NCBI RefSeq assembly: GCF_000622085.1
Contig: NZ_JHWL01000003.1
Coordinates: forward strand, 1 to 64,000
Length of the DNA: 64,000 bases
Source: Butyrivibrio proteoclasticus P6B7
Lineage (GTDB): Bacteria > Bacillota > Clostridia > Lachnospirales > Lachnospiraceae
Direction of reading: 5' to 3'
Position numbers and translations under genes: made by a program. This document shows positions 40,004 to 48,181 of this stretch, piece by piece; within the stretch, counting starts at the first letter, position 1; each line of letters begins with the position of its first letter. The notes below the pieces were generated by a model. The model was not told where the DNA came from and did no database searches. It worked only from the letters and a program-made list of their open reading frames with translations.

Positions 40004-41068
40004 ATGGCTAAAGCATTAAAGTTACCTAGTGGTGCGTGGCGCACGCAGGTATCAAAGAAGATCGGAGGCAAGCTTGTCCGTAAATCATTTACTGTGCACC
40101 CAGACTCCTGCCAGGGAGACTCTAAGAGAGCTAAGCTCATGTCTGAAAATATGGCAGCAGCATGGGTACTGGATGTAAAGACAGATATGTACTCGCCTCA
40201 GTCAGTGGAGAAGGCTATAGACAATTACATTGCGGATCGTTCCAAGATCTTAAGCCCCTCTACTATTGTGAACTATCAGAAGATGAAACAGTATTTTGAG
40301 CAGCTATTCTATATGGCTGCAGCAGATGTAACTACCCAGGATATCCAAAGAATAATAAATGATATGAGTGTCAGTGTATCTCAAAAGACTATCAAGAACA
40401 GGATCGGCTTCCTGCTATCCGTCCTAGACTACGCAGGCAATGATCGAAAGTTTAAGCTGCGATATCCTCAGAAGATCAAGCGCAAGCTTAACACACCAGA
40501 TATCTCAGAAGTCTACACGCTTCTTAAGAATGCAGACGAGATCCAGAAGGCTATTGTGTGTCTGGCTGCCTTCGGATCCTTAAGACGAGGGGAGATCTGC
40601 GCACTTAAGCAGAAGGATATCTCAAGGGATCTCTGCAGCGTATCGGTACATGCAGATATGGTGATCACTCCTGCAGGATCCTATGAATATAAGGAGCTAC
40701 CAAAGACCAGTGACTCAATGAGAACTGTGTACCTCCCTAAGAATATCATTGCCCTGCTGCCACAGACAGATGATCCAGAGGAGTATCTCTTTAAAATGAA
40801 TCCTACTAACCTGTGGAAGAGATATGATCGCCTCCGCAAGCACAGTGGAGTCTCTGCAGGACTACATGATTTAAGACACTTTGCAGCCTCATTTAGAAGC
40901 GATTTAAACATACCCTCTAAATATATCGAGGAAGTCGGTGGATGGGCAAAGGACAGCCATATAATGACCACGATCTATGACAATGCACTTAGCTCTACCA
41001 GAAAGAAATATGTGCACCTTACGAATGAATTTATTGAGAAAACATTCCAGGATGCAATCAACCTCTAA
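40004..41068 (+). CDS. int: Tyrosine-recombinase integrase (354 aa)
   Basis: The start is the ATG at 40004, with AAGGAGGCGC before it; the long upstream in-frame extension runs through the previous gene and is not used. An arm-binding N-terminal domain, a SAM-like core-binding domain and a C-terminal catalytic domain are present. R194 (SLRRGE), H288 and R291 (HDLRH), and Y325 (TTIYDNAL) form the active site. It recombines the 23-bp cores in tRNA-Ser. It lies 154 bp from attR, the standard position. Confidence 0.95.
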   Translation: MAKALKLPSGAWRTQVSKKIGGKLVRKSFTVHPDSCQGDSKRAKLMSENMAAAWVLDVKTDMYSPQSVEKAIDNYIADRSKILSPSTIVNYQKMKQYFEQLFYMAAADVTTQDIQRIINDMSVSVSQKTIKNRIGFLLSVLDYAGNDRKFKLRYPQKIKRKLNTPDISEVYTLLKNADEIQKAIVCLAAFGSLRRGEICALKQKDISRDLCSVSVHADMVITPAGSYEYKELPKTSDSMRTVYLPKNIIALLPQTDDPEEYLFKMNPTNLWKRYDRLRKHSGVSAGLHDLRHFAASFRSDLNIPSKYIEEVGGWAKDSHIMTTIYDNALSSTRKKYVHLTNEFIEKTFQDAINL

Positions 41069-41073
41069 TCTTT

Positions 41074-41094
41074 CGTGTGCATTTTCGTGTGCAC
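41074..41094 (+). repeat. Right copy of probable integrase arm-site repeat
   Basis: The 21-bp direct repeat with 20/21 identity to 1298-1318. Two further direct 12-bp units, GTAAAATATCTT (41101) and GTAAAATATTTT (41142), flank a palindrome (41117-41140). All are suitable arm or excisionase sites. Confidence 0.6.
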
Positions 41095-41164
41095 TCGTGA
41101 GTAAAATATCTTGACTTGTGGGTAAATTTTCTTTACCACAGGTAAAATATTTTAACTAAGAAAA

Positions 41165-41210
41165 GCCAGTAATAAAGCGACTTTGAATTGCTTTTCGCTT
41201 CATTACTGAC
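41165..41210. terminator. Phage-supplied bidirectional terminator
   Basis: A 16-bp stem (GCCAGTAATAAAGCGA with TCGCTTCATTACTGAC, allowing two G-U pairs) with U-rich flanks on the minus side. It lies between integrase and tRNA-Ser and can end both. It replaces the displaced host terminator at 1198-1218. Confidence 0.7.
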
Positions 41211-41221
41211 TTCTCAAAAAT

Positions 41222-41244
41222 AACGGAGAAAGCGGGATTTGAAC
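41222..41244. other. attR core of the prophage
   Basis: This 23-bp copy matches 1226-1248 exactly and supplies the 3' end of tRNA-Ser(GCT), which stays intact. Confidence 0.92.
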
Positions 41245-41311
41245 CCGCGCACCGCGCGAACGGTCTACACCCTTAGCAGGGGCGCCTCTTCAGCCACTTG
41301 AGTATTTCTCC
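41224..41311 (-). tRNA. tRNA-Ser (anticodon GCT)
   Basis: Read on the minus strand from GGAGAAATACTCAAGTGGCT, the gene has a 7-bp acceptor stem (GGAGAAA/TTTCTCC), an anticodon loop with CTGCTAAG (anticodon GCT, 41275-41277), a long variable arm and the GGTTCAAATCC T-loop. It is 88 nt long with discriminator G; CCA is not encoded. It is the phage integration target. Confidence 0.96.
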
Positions 41312-41386
41312 ATGCCTGAATCCCTCTACCAATATGTGGTTATGAATTCTGAACTACGTCTGTCATATTGCCAAGACGCAAATGTA

Positions 41387-41415
41387 ATTATACAAAGCCC
41401 ATAATACTTTGTCAA
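41387..41415 (-). promoter_or_regulatory. tRNA-Ser promoter
   Basis: Perfect TTGACA (41410-41415), a 17-bp spacer and perfect TATAAT (41387-41392) on the minus strand, ~76 bp before the tRNA. Confidence 0.85.
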
Positions 41416-41424
41416 TTACTTTTA

Positions 41425-41973
41425 TTATTTCCTATATTCTTCTATTGCAGTCTCATATAGGTTATTCCCCTCAGAGTCCACAACTACTATAGCTGGAAAG
41501 CGTTCTACCTTAAGCTTTCTTATAGCCTCAGTGCCAAGATCATCGTATGCAATTACTTCTGACTCTTCTATAGCTTTTGATAAAAGAGCTCCAGCACCCC
41601 CAATAGCAGCAAAGTAAACTGAGCCATTGCGAACTATAGCATCCAGGACCTCTTTAGATCTTTTACCCTTGCCGATCATTCCGCCCAGTCCCAGGTCTAA
41701 CAGCCTAGGTGCGTACTTGTCCATTCTGCTGGCAGTAGTAGGACCTGCAGAACCTATAGGTCTTCCTTCTCTCGCAGGAGATGGGCCCATATAATATATG
41801 AGATTACCCTTTAAATCTATAGGAAGAGTCTCTCCATTATTAAGAGAAGCATCCATGCGCTTATGGGCAGCGTCTCTAGCTGTGTATATCGTACCTGATA
41901 TATACACCATATCTCCAGCCTTCAGGTCTTTTATCTTTTCTTTATCTATTGGAGCTGTTATTTCTATATTCAT
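41425..41973 (-). CDS. fumB: Fumarate hydratase class I, beta subunit
   Basis: The 182-residue protein matches the C-terminal (beta) half of class I fumarases and the L(+)-tartrate dehydratase beta subunit. It has DMVYISGTIYTARDAAHKRM, the GPSPAREGRPIGSAGPTTAS substrate loop and VRNGSVYFAAIGGAGAL. With the alpha subunit it forms an oxygen-labile [4Fe-4S] enzyme for fumarate/malate interconversion. The product could also act as a tartrate dehydratase; sequence alone does not decide. It lies 60 bp downstream of the alpha gene in the same operon. Confidence 0.9.
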   Translation of the reverse strand: MNIEITAPIDKEKIKDLKAGDMVYISGTIYTARDAAHKRMDASLNNGETLPIDLKGNLIYYMGPSPAREGRPIGSAGPTTASRMDKYAPRLLDLGLGGMIGKGKRSKEVLDAIVRNGSVYFAAIGGAGALLSKAIEESEVIAYDDLGTEAIRKLKVERFPAIVVVDSEGNNLYETAIEEYRK

Positions 41974-42033
41974 TATTATCCTCGTAGTAATAGTACAGTT
42001 GAATTATGTCTCGATTGACATATATAGCAATGA

Positions 42034-42876
42034 TCACAGAATTCTCTTAACATGCCTGTTTACATGGCAACAAATGTTTACAGCAACAGGAAGGCCTGCG
42101 ATATGTGTTGGATATGTGTTGATGTTAACAGCAAGAGCAGTAATTCTGCCGCCTAGTCCGGCAGGACCTATGCCAGTAGCGTTGATTTTTTCAAGAAGCT
42201 CTTCTTCCATATCTTTAACATACTGGATAGGAGAATGAGTTCCAGTCTCTCTGGTCAAAGCTTCTTTGGCCATCTCTGCACACTTTTCGAAGGTTCCACC
42301 AATACCAACTCCCACAACCATAGGAGGACACGCATTAGGCCCTGCATCCTTAACAGCCTGGAGAATAGCATTCTTAACGCCCTCTTCTCCATCAGCTGGC
42401 TTGAGCATGAATACTCTACTCATGTTCTCACTGCCAAACCCCTTTGGAGCACAGGTTATTTCTACCTTATCTCCAGGAACAATATCGTAATGGACAACAG
42501 CTGGGGTATTGTCGCCAGTATTTGTTCTTATAAGAGGATCCTTTACAACCGATTTTCTAAGATATCCTTCTGTGTAGCCCTGGCGCACACCTTCATTAAT
42601 GGCGTCAGCAAGACTTCCTCCAGTAAAATGAACATCCTGGCCTACCTTAAAAAAGAATACAGCCATTCCTGTATCCTGACATATCGGTATCATGTCCTCT
42701 TCAGCTATCTGAAGGTTCTCTTTTAACTGGGAAAAGATCTGTCTGCCAAGAGGAGATTCCTCTTCCTGTTCAGCATTAGATATTGCCATTTTCATATCAT
42801 TGGAGAGGTGATAGTTGGCATCTATGCACATCTGCTTTACTACTTCTGTTACGTCTTGTACGTTGATCTCGCGCAT
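42034..42876 (-). CDS. fumA: Fumarate hydratase class I, alpha subunit
   Basis: The start is the ATG at 42876 with GGAG before it. The 280-residue product carries the [4Fe-4S] cysteines in IPICQDTG, EITCAPKGFGSENM and ACPPMVVGVGIGG and the substrate motif DPLIRTNTGDNTP. It is the N-terminal half of a split class I fumarase and partners 41425-41973. Split subunits are normal in Clostridia. Confidence 0.93.
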   Translation of the reverse strand: MREINVQDVTEVVKQMCIDANYHLSNDMKMAISNAEQEEESPLGRQIFSQLKENLQIAEEDMIPICQDTGMAVFFFKVGQDVHFTGGSLADAINEGVRQGYTEGYLRKSVVKDPLIRTNTGDNTPAVVHYDIVPGDKVEITCAPKGFGSENMSRVFMLKPADGEEGVKNAILQAVKDAGPNACPPMVVGVGIGGTFEKCAEMAKEALTRETGTHSPIQYVKDMEEELLEKINATGIGPAGLGGRITALAVNINTYPTHIAGLPVAVNICCHVNRHVKRIL

Positions 42877-42886
42877 ATAAACTCCA

Positions 42887-43294
42887 TCATGCTCCAATTA
42901 TAGTATTCTTGATCTCTTCAAGCTCTTCTGGTGATGGGCTTGTTGGCTTCCATAAAATATGCTGTCCATCATTGTTGTATCTTGGAATAATATGAAGATG
43001 GAAGTGCATAACAGTCTGACCTGCAGCCTCTCCATTATTCTGAACCAGATTAAGGCCATCGCAGCCAAGCTTCTCTTTCATTGTAGAAGCCACCTTTTTA
43101 GCCACTGCTGCTGCCTCTTTGAGAGTATCCTCAGGAATCTCAAAAAGGTTCTCATAATGCTGCTTAGGTAAAACAAGAGCATGACCCTTAGTTGCAGGGC
43201 CGTTATCAAGAATCACTTTGAAATTGTCATCCTCATATATACTATTAGTTGGAAATACTCCATTTGCGAGCTTACAGAAAATGCAATCTTCCAT
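42887..43294 (-). CDS. HIT-family nucleotide-binding hydrolase
   Basis: A 135-residue histidine-triad protein: DCIFCKLANGVFPTNSIYED at the N-terminus and the catalytic HFHLHIIPR triad near residue 100. HIT proteins of this type hydrolyse adenosine phosphoramidates or dinucleotides. It overlaps the rhomboid stop by 1 bp and precedes fumA by 10 bp, so it is in one operon with them. No specific substrate can be inferred. Confidence 0.93.
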   Translation of the reverse strand: MEDCIFCKLANGVFPTNSIYEDDNFKVILDNGPATKGHALVLPKQHYENLFEIPEDTLKEAAAVAKKVASTMKEKLGCDGLNLVQNNGEAAGQTVMHFHLHIIPRYNNDGQHILWKPTSPSPEELEEIKNTIIGA

Positions 43295-43938
43295 TATTCT
43301 AGTCCCTCCATACGTTTGTTGTTTTTAAATATGACTATATTGATTATTCCAATTATGAATCCTGCCACAAATCCGCCAATATGAGCAATATTGTTGACGC
43401 CCTCCTGGTACTGCACAGATCTGTAAACATATATTCCTAAAACCATAAATCTGCCGAGCATAGCCTTGTTCCCGAGTGAACTGATTCCTCGAACGATGAC
43501 CCAGGCAAAGGTAAATCCAATGATGCCCATTACTGCACCGCTGGCTCCGAGAGAAGCAAAGTCCTCGCCCATCTCCAGCTCATAATGAATAGTAAGCACA
43601 TTGCCTGCTATACCAGTCATTAAATACAGAATTGCAAAAACAAGATGACCGGTATAATTCTCAATAAGAGCACCGAAAACAAAAAGCATTATCATATTGC
43701 CCGCAATATGCTCAACACCTTCGTGTAAGAACACGGGTGTTACCAGTCTGTAATACTCTCGATAAACCAGCACTCTGTCAGGTCTTAGGTCACCCCAATA
43801 CTGAAAAACCGGGGCTATAATATTGCCAATGATGTAGGCAATCAGCGTAATAACCAGTATTCCATAACAGACGTAGGCCGTCTTATAAACTCTATCCTGA
43901 GCATCCATATATCCAGAACCACCAAAAAAACTACTCAT
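43294..43938 (-). CDS. Rhomboid-family intramembrane serine protease
   Basis: The 214-residue protein has six membrane helices. The rhomboid motifs are present: HEGVEHIAGNMIMLFVFG (HxxxN), catalytic serine in SLGASGAVMG and histidine in NIAHIGGFVAGF. It would cut membrane proteins within the bilayer; substrates are unknown. It is cotranscribed with fumarase and a flavodoxin-like protein, which does not suggest a direct functional link. Confidence 0.92.
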   Translation of the reverse strand: MSSFFGGSGYMDAQDRVYKTAYVCYGILVITLIAYIIGNIIAPVFQYWGDLRPDRVLVYREYYRLVTPVFLHEGVEHIAGNMIMLFVFGALIENYTGHLVFAILYLMTGIAGNVLTIHYELEMGEDFASLGASGAVMGIIGFTFAWVIVRGISSLGNKAMLGRFMVLGIYVYRSVQYQEGVNNIAHIGGFVAGFIIGIINIVIFKNNKRMEGLE

Positions 43939-43951
43939 TAATAACTCTACT

Positions 43952-44962
43952 TCACTCTGTCATAAGCTCAAAAAGCTGATCCAGACTTCTAAGAAGCTTG
44001 AAGTCTCCTTTCATCTTGATGTTGCCTGCCATGAAGGCTCTTTGGAATGTAATCCTGCCATCAATAATATCCTCAAACACTCTCTGGTCTGAAGTTATAA
44101 CGACATCACATCCATCCTCATCCCCGGTACGGCATGTAAGCTTGCTGTTCTCTACATCAAGCACTATTGGACTTAGTCTCGAATTATCAGAGAACACAAT
44201 CTTGTACATTGCTCTGATACCCGCAACTGGAGTGAACTTCTTTTCAAGTATCTTGATATATTCCTCAGAATTGCCTGAAGCAGACTCATCCTGTCCCATC
44301 TTGTCTCTAAATATGCTTGCAAGCTCCTGGAGATCCTCCTTCTGCTTACGAACATATTTATCGTCTGATGCGTATTCTGAAAGCTGTTCAGACTCCTGTG
44401 GTGTCAGGTCGATGCCCTTTGATGTAGCAACCTTGTTAATGACAGCCCTGTTACTAGCAGGAAATACCGCCATCTTCTGGTTGATTGTTCTATAAATATT
44501 CTCTGTCTTCTTCTCGATAATCTTGGAATACTCATTGCTGTTCTCAAGCTTGGTTGTATCAGCAATGTAGCCGCACATACCATCGCAAGGAAGACCACCA
44601 AGCATCTCCCATGCAGAAGTCAGGCTCATCATGCCTTCTCTCTCGCCATGGGTAGTACTCATGACAACAGGTGCCATATAGATCTGCTTGATCTTATCCT
44701 TGTCTCCATAAAGCCAGCATGCATCCAAAAACTGCATGATGTACCCACCTACACCATACCATTCCACTGTGGAGGCCAGAATAATACCGTCTGCATCCTT
44801 AAGTGTATTAGGAAGTGCTGTTATTCCATTTCTTTGCTCATAGAGATTGTATTGCTGAACTTTAACATTTAATTCCTGTAAAACCGCTGTGATCTGTGAG
44901 ATTACGTACAGAGTAGGATCATCGATGATTCCTCTGCCGCCATAATAGATATTTATCTTCAT
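43952..44962 (-). CDS. Flavodoxin-like/NADPH-dependent FMN reductase fused to SCP-2-like domain
   Basis: Residues 1-~165 have a flavodoxin/NADPH-dependent reductase pattern (MKINIYYGGRG, DADGIILASTVEWYGVGGYI, APVVMSTTHGEREG). Residues ~235-336 fit the SCP-2 sterol-transfer fold (CDVVITSDQRVFEDIIDGRI, then AFMAGNIKMKGDFKLLRSL). This combination is seen in Firmicutes as a two-domain protein. The lipid or cofactor bound is unknown. It is first in the operon leading to fumarase. Confidence 0.75.
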   Translation of the reverse strand: MKINIYYGGRGIIDDPTLYVISQITAVLQELNVKVQQYNLYEQRNGITALPNTLKDADGIILASTVEWYGVGGYIMQFLDACWLYGDKDKIKQIYMAPVVMSTTHGEREGMMSLTSAWEMLGGLPCDGMCGYIADTTKLENSNEYSKIIEKKTENIYRTINQKMAVFPASNRAVINKVATSKGIDLTPQESEQLSEYASDDKYVRKQKEDLQELASIFRDKMGQDESASGNSEEYIKILEKKFTPVAGIRAMYKIVFSDNSRLSPIVLDVENSKLTCRTGDEDGCDVVITSDQRVFEDIIDGRITFQRAFMAGNIKMKGDFKLLRSLDQLFELMTE

Positions 44963-45001
44963 GGATACCCCTCCAACTATTTAAGGGTATTATATCATAA
45001 A

Positions 45002-46342
45002 TCATCTACAATCGAAGCAAATTCTACCTATTCTTATCTCATCTCCGGAGTCGATATAGGTCTTTTCCTGGGCCTTTAACTTAAGTCCATTTCTATAGGT
45101 GCCATTGGTGCTGTTTAAGTCAATCAGTGCAAGCCTTCCTTCGTCAGATACAAACCTGCAGTGAATCCTTGAAATGCTGGAATCTTCAAGCACTCTGTCT
45201 ACGCATTCCTCCATCTTGCCGATAGTAAGAGGAAGCTTATCCAGCTCAATTCTGATAGTTTTACTCAAGTTTCTACTATATAAAGTAATATTGTTATCAA
45301 ATTCATCTTCTATATTAAGTACCGTTGTCTCTGATAACTCTTTTTTCTTCTCTGTTGTATTGCCAGTGACTCTGATAGGAGTTTTGTAAGGGTCCTTACT
45401 CTCGTAGTAGCCATAATCAGCTTCGTCCTCAAAGTAGTCCTCATCCTCTAATTGCGCTGTGACCTTGGTAGTTCTTTTCTCCTTCTTACCACTAAAGTCT
45501 CTAACACCCGTAATAAGGGAGATCACGCCAGTTACCGCTGAAACACCCATAACACCAATTGAAAGGATGTTTTCGATATTAGTAAGAATGTAGGTCATTC
45601 TGATATACATTACCCCTGCAATAAGGCCAAAGAATAGGAGCGACATAAGGATCTGAACCCTGCCGCCAAGCTTTTTGTTACTCTTTTCAAGATTTGTCTC
45701 TTTTTCCTCGAAATCATCCTCGTCAATATCGTCATCAACGAAGTAATCCACGCGGATTTCCTTCTCTGGGATATGCTCAATAACCTCTTCGTCATCCTTA
45801 AAGTATGTATCGATAGCTGCAATGGTGATGGCTCCTTTTGTCTGCGCATGGTCGCACAAGCTGTAAATAACCTCGTTTGCCTTGGCATCTTCAGGATCTA
45901 CCATCTCTAGAAGCTGCTCTGTTAATTCCGCAAAAGAGCCTTTTTCTCCTGCAAATGGATAATACATGAACTTATAATCATCCTTGGACAGATCAGAAAA
46001 GATATTGTCGATGTTAAATACGACACCTTCCTCACCAAGCAGGAACTCAGAAAGGCTTTCCATCATATTCTTCATGTCAAGAAACAGCTTTTTTAACTGA
46101 TCATATTTCATTCCATGGGAAAGAAATCTATCCTTCACAGATTGCATTGTATTAATTTCATAGTAGAAATACTTCTTCCCGTTGATATTTCTGATGTTGC
46201 AAGGAAGGAGGCCTTCAACTCTACCGCTTTCAAGAATCTTCTGCTGGTAGGTTCCACCATTTTCCTTCTCATCCTTACTATCTCTTTCAACAACAAGGTA
46301 ATTATGCTTTAAATCTCTATAATAACTGTATTCCATCTTCAA
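45002..46342 (-). CDS. DUF6382 and FHA-domain protein of the Tad locus
   Basis: The N-terminal ~190 residues fit DUF6382. A membrane pair follows near residues 230-285 (ILMSLLFFGLIAGVMYIRMT). The C-terminal ~90 residues are a forkhead-associated domain (LTIGKMEECVDRVLEDSSIS, then RIHCRF, DLNSTNGTYRNG) that binds phosphothreonine. The gene ends the Tad operon, 6 bp after the TadE-like gene. It may connect pilus assembly to Ser/Thr kinase signalling. The FHA fold is clear; the DUF assignment is from memory. Confidence 0.85.
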   Translation of the reverse strand: MKMEYSYYRDLKHNYLVVERDSKDEKENGGTYQQKILESGRVEGLLPCNIRNINGKKYFYYEINTMQSVKDRFLSHGMKYDQLKKLFLDMKNMMESLSEFLLGEEGVVFNIDNIFSDLSKDDYKFMYYPFAGEKGSFAELTEQLLEMVDPEDAKANEVIYSLCDHAQTKGAITIAAIDTYFKDDEEVIEHIPEKEIRVDYFVDDDIDEDDFEEKETNLEKSNKKLGGRVQILMSLLFFGLIAGVMYIRMTYILTNIENILSIGVMGVSAVTGVISLITGVRDFSGKKEKRTTKVTAQLEDEDYFEDEADYGYYESKDPYKTPIRVTGNTTEKKKELSETTVLNIEDEFDNNITLYSRNLSKTIRIELDKLPLTIGKMEECVDRVLEDSSISRIHCRFVSDEGRLALIDLNSTNGTYRNGLKLKAQEKTYIDSGDEIRIGRICFDCR

Positions 46343-46348
46343 TTCTCC

Positions 46349-46807
46349 TTAATCCGATTCCAAAACGCTTTTACCAAGATCTCTAAGTCTGGTAAATAAT
46401 CTAATATGCTTGGTATATTCTCTTTTTCTTGCCTTCAGGGTGGCTTCTACGTCCCATCCATCTTGGGGCTTCAAGAAATATGTGCCCATGGCTCCATGCT
46501 TAACATCTATATTTCCTTTAACATAGAAATCTTTTCCTGATAGTGATCCTGTAAAGGATGGTTTGGATGTGCCAAAATACTTCTTGCCAGCCTGATCCGC
46601 AGCCTTGTATTCAACAAAACCTGCCGGATCATCTTTGTACTCAAGGGTTGCTCTGCTGGCTCGAAAAGCCAGAATATAACAGTCCTGTGAAAGGATGCAT
46701 CTTCCATACATGTAATATGAAAAATAGATGAGCAACACAAAAACGCAGATGACCATAGGCATAATAAGCGTAGCCTCCAGCGTCATATAACCTTTAAATC
46801 TGCGCAC
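46349..46807 (-). CDS. TadE-like minor pseudopilin (152 aa)
   Basis: A GTG at 46807 gives MRRFKGYMTLEATLIMPMVI, a prepilin-like N-terminus with Thr-Leu-Glu-Ala and a membrane helix, and has GGGGGTGG before it. A TTG at 46828 is possible. The remainder is a beta-rich extracellular part. It overlaps the 3' end of the prepilin-peptidase gene. TadE-family pseudopilins are processed and join the pilus base or tip. Confidence 0.75.
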   Translation of the reverse strand: MRRFKGYMTLEATLIMPMVICVFVLLIYFSYYMYGRCILSQDCYILAFRASRATLEYKDDPAGFVEYKAADQAGKKYFGTSKPSFTGSLSGKDFYVKGNIDVKHGAMGTYFLKPQDGWDVEATLKARKREYTKHIRLFTRLRDLGKSVLESD

Positions 46808-47243
46808 AGGCCACCACCCCCATTCCAAGTGTTATAAATGGCAGGAACGGAATCTGTGTTTTTCTTGTAGCTTTCCTTAGTATAAAAAGAACTATCGAAA
46901 CAACACTACTGAACAGAAAAGCCAGAAATACGCCTGTGACAAGATTCTCTGTTCCAAAAACCGGAGCTATGCTGCAGATCATAAGACCATCGCCAAAGCC
47001 AATGGCCTGCTTTGTGGAATATGCAATTCCAATTATGGCCAGACCTGGCAAGAAAGATAACATGGTATCTGGAAGGATATTATTTCCCAAATAGAGATTA
47101 AGACCAACGCAAATAACTGATACCAGGCCTGCCATTCCAACCAGAATAATAGGTATACTCTTTTTTCTAAGGTCCTCAAAGGTTGCCCCAATAAGGATCA
47201 ACATGATAATAATGGTAAAAATCATTTCTCCAATTCCTTTCAT
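46794..47243 (-). CDS. Prepilin peptidase, A24 family (second copy in the locus)
   Basis: The protein is a polytopic aspartic prepilin peptidase. The first catalytic aspartate is in GATFEDLRKKSIP; the second is in the family's GxGD motif, here AIGFGDGLM. The start overlaps the stop of the previous gene (TGATG); an ATG at 47225 is an alternative. A second A24 peptidase starts the same operon (54324-54734). Each may process a different set of prepilins. Confidence 0.85.
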   Translation of the reverse strand: MKGIGEMIFTIIIMLILIGATFEDLRKKSIPIILVGMAGLVSVICVGLNLYLGNNILPDTMLSFLPGLAIIGIAYSTKQAIGFGDGLMICSIAPVFGTENLVTGVFLAFLFSSVVSIVLFILRKATRKTQIPFLPFITLGMGVVACAQI

Positions 47244-48181
47244 CAATGTGCACACCCACTACAAGCCCTGTAGCCTGCTGCCTCAGATAGCCTGATGGTA
47301 TAGATTTTTCTTTTTAGGCCAGGGCAGTTAACACTGGTGTGATATCGTTCGCCGTAATCTGTGACAAAGACATTTCCGCCAGCCACGTTCTCTCCGCAGT
47401 ATTCGCATGGATAATACTTGTGTCTGTCACTATTTCTTGCCGTGTCCAAGGAGTTAAACTCAATGCTTTTAATGTCTATCTTGAGATATCTGCAATTGAT
47501 GTCTTTGTGATAAGCTTCTCCGTGCTCTGTAACATAAACGATCTCATCGTCTCCGCTTTCGGCCTGCGTTTCGCAGCTCAGGTCATAGCCAGTCCAGGCA
47601 TGCCCATAGTATCTGCCTTGAACAGGAAATTCACTAAATCCGATCATAGAGATAAGGGGCTTGACCTTATAGTCCACCACGATGTCCACAATGTCATTTC
47701 TAAACAGCACTCGAGACGAGAAAAAGCTAAGCCCATTTAGGCCGTTCTTTACACAGCTCTCGTTTACTGAGTCTCCCACATAGCTTCTTACATTATTTGC
47801 TGCATATACCGAGAAGGCACCGGCAGTGGCATAGCCCTCAAGGCCTTCGTCATAAGACATATCTTCTTCTCCAAGAACAAGATTGGCTCCAAACCTTTCA
47901 TCAAAGGCGCGAATACAGATCTCATTTCCGGTTTGATGAAGAGCTGCTTCAAGGTCTGATTGAACCTTAATAATGTTGAAGGCTGCCAGAATATTTACAA
48001 AAAAGAATATGAAAAAAGGCAGCGCCAGCGACGCCTCAACTGTTATAGAAGCAGATAAAGGCACTTCTTTAGGAGTTTTTGTCGTCTGGAGAAACGTCAT
48101 TATCTTATTTTTTAGAGGTTTAGTTATGCAAGAAGTGCCCTTGTCAGCTTCTATAAGAGCCTTTTTTGCCTTAAAGTTCAT
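47243..48181 (-). CDS. TadE-like pseudopilin with tandem C-terminal zinc-binding motifs (312 aa)
   Basis: The prepilin-like segment SASITVEASLALPFFIFFFV starts only at residue ~44, after an unusual N-terminal extension. The body has a beta-rich pseudopilin domain. The C-terminus has two related units, EAYHKDINCRYLK..YYPCEYCG and ERYHTSVNCPGLK..YRACSGC. In each an H, an N-C and a C-x-x-C can coordinate a metal, as in Ada-like zinc modules. The N-terminal extension is encoded by a 26-bp inverted repeat and its spacer (48044-48155), suggesting insertion of a palindromic element. It overlaps the DUF5702 gene by 11 bp. Confidence 0.8.
   Translation of the reverse strand: MNFKAKKALIEADKGTSCITKPLKNKIMTFLQTTKTPKEVPLSASITVEASLALPFFIFFFVNILAAFNIIKVQSDLEAALHQTGNEICIRAFDERFGANLVLGEEDMSYDEGLEGYATAGAFSVYAANNVRSYVGDSVNESCVKNGLNGLSFFSSRVLFRNDIVDIVVDYKVKPLISMIGFSEFPVQGRYYGHAWTGYDLSCETQAESGDDEIVYVTEHGEAYHKDINCRYLKIDIKSIEFNSLDTARNSDRHKYYPCEYCGENVAGGNVFVTDYGERYHTSVNCPGLKRKIYTIRLSEAAGYRACSGCAH
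48044..48155. repeat. 26-bp near-perfect inverted repeat inside the TadE-like gene
   Basis: The left arm 48044-48069 and right arm 48130-48155 are reverse complements with three mismatches, separated by 60 bp. The whole unit encodes most of the atypical N-terminal extension of the pseudopilin. Both strands are open through the unit. It could be a mobile palindromic element, an mRNA hairpin or an invertible segment. Confidence 0.8.

Noticed and set aside
1298-41094. A CRISPR array or tandem repeat made of the CGTGTGCAT units
   Set aside because: Only two copies exist, one at each prophage end, with no spacers. They fit integrase arm sites.
44967-44992. Palindrome ATACCCC...GGGTAT between the Tad locus and the flavodoxin gene as a terminator
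   Set aside because: The stem is only six pairs, with a long loop and no U run on the minus strand. It could equally be an operator, so no call is made.
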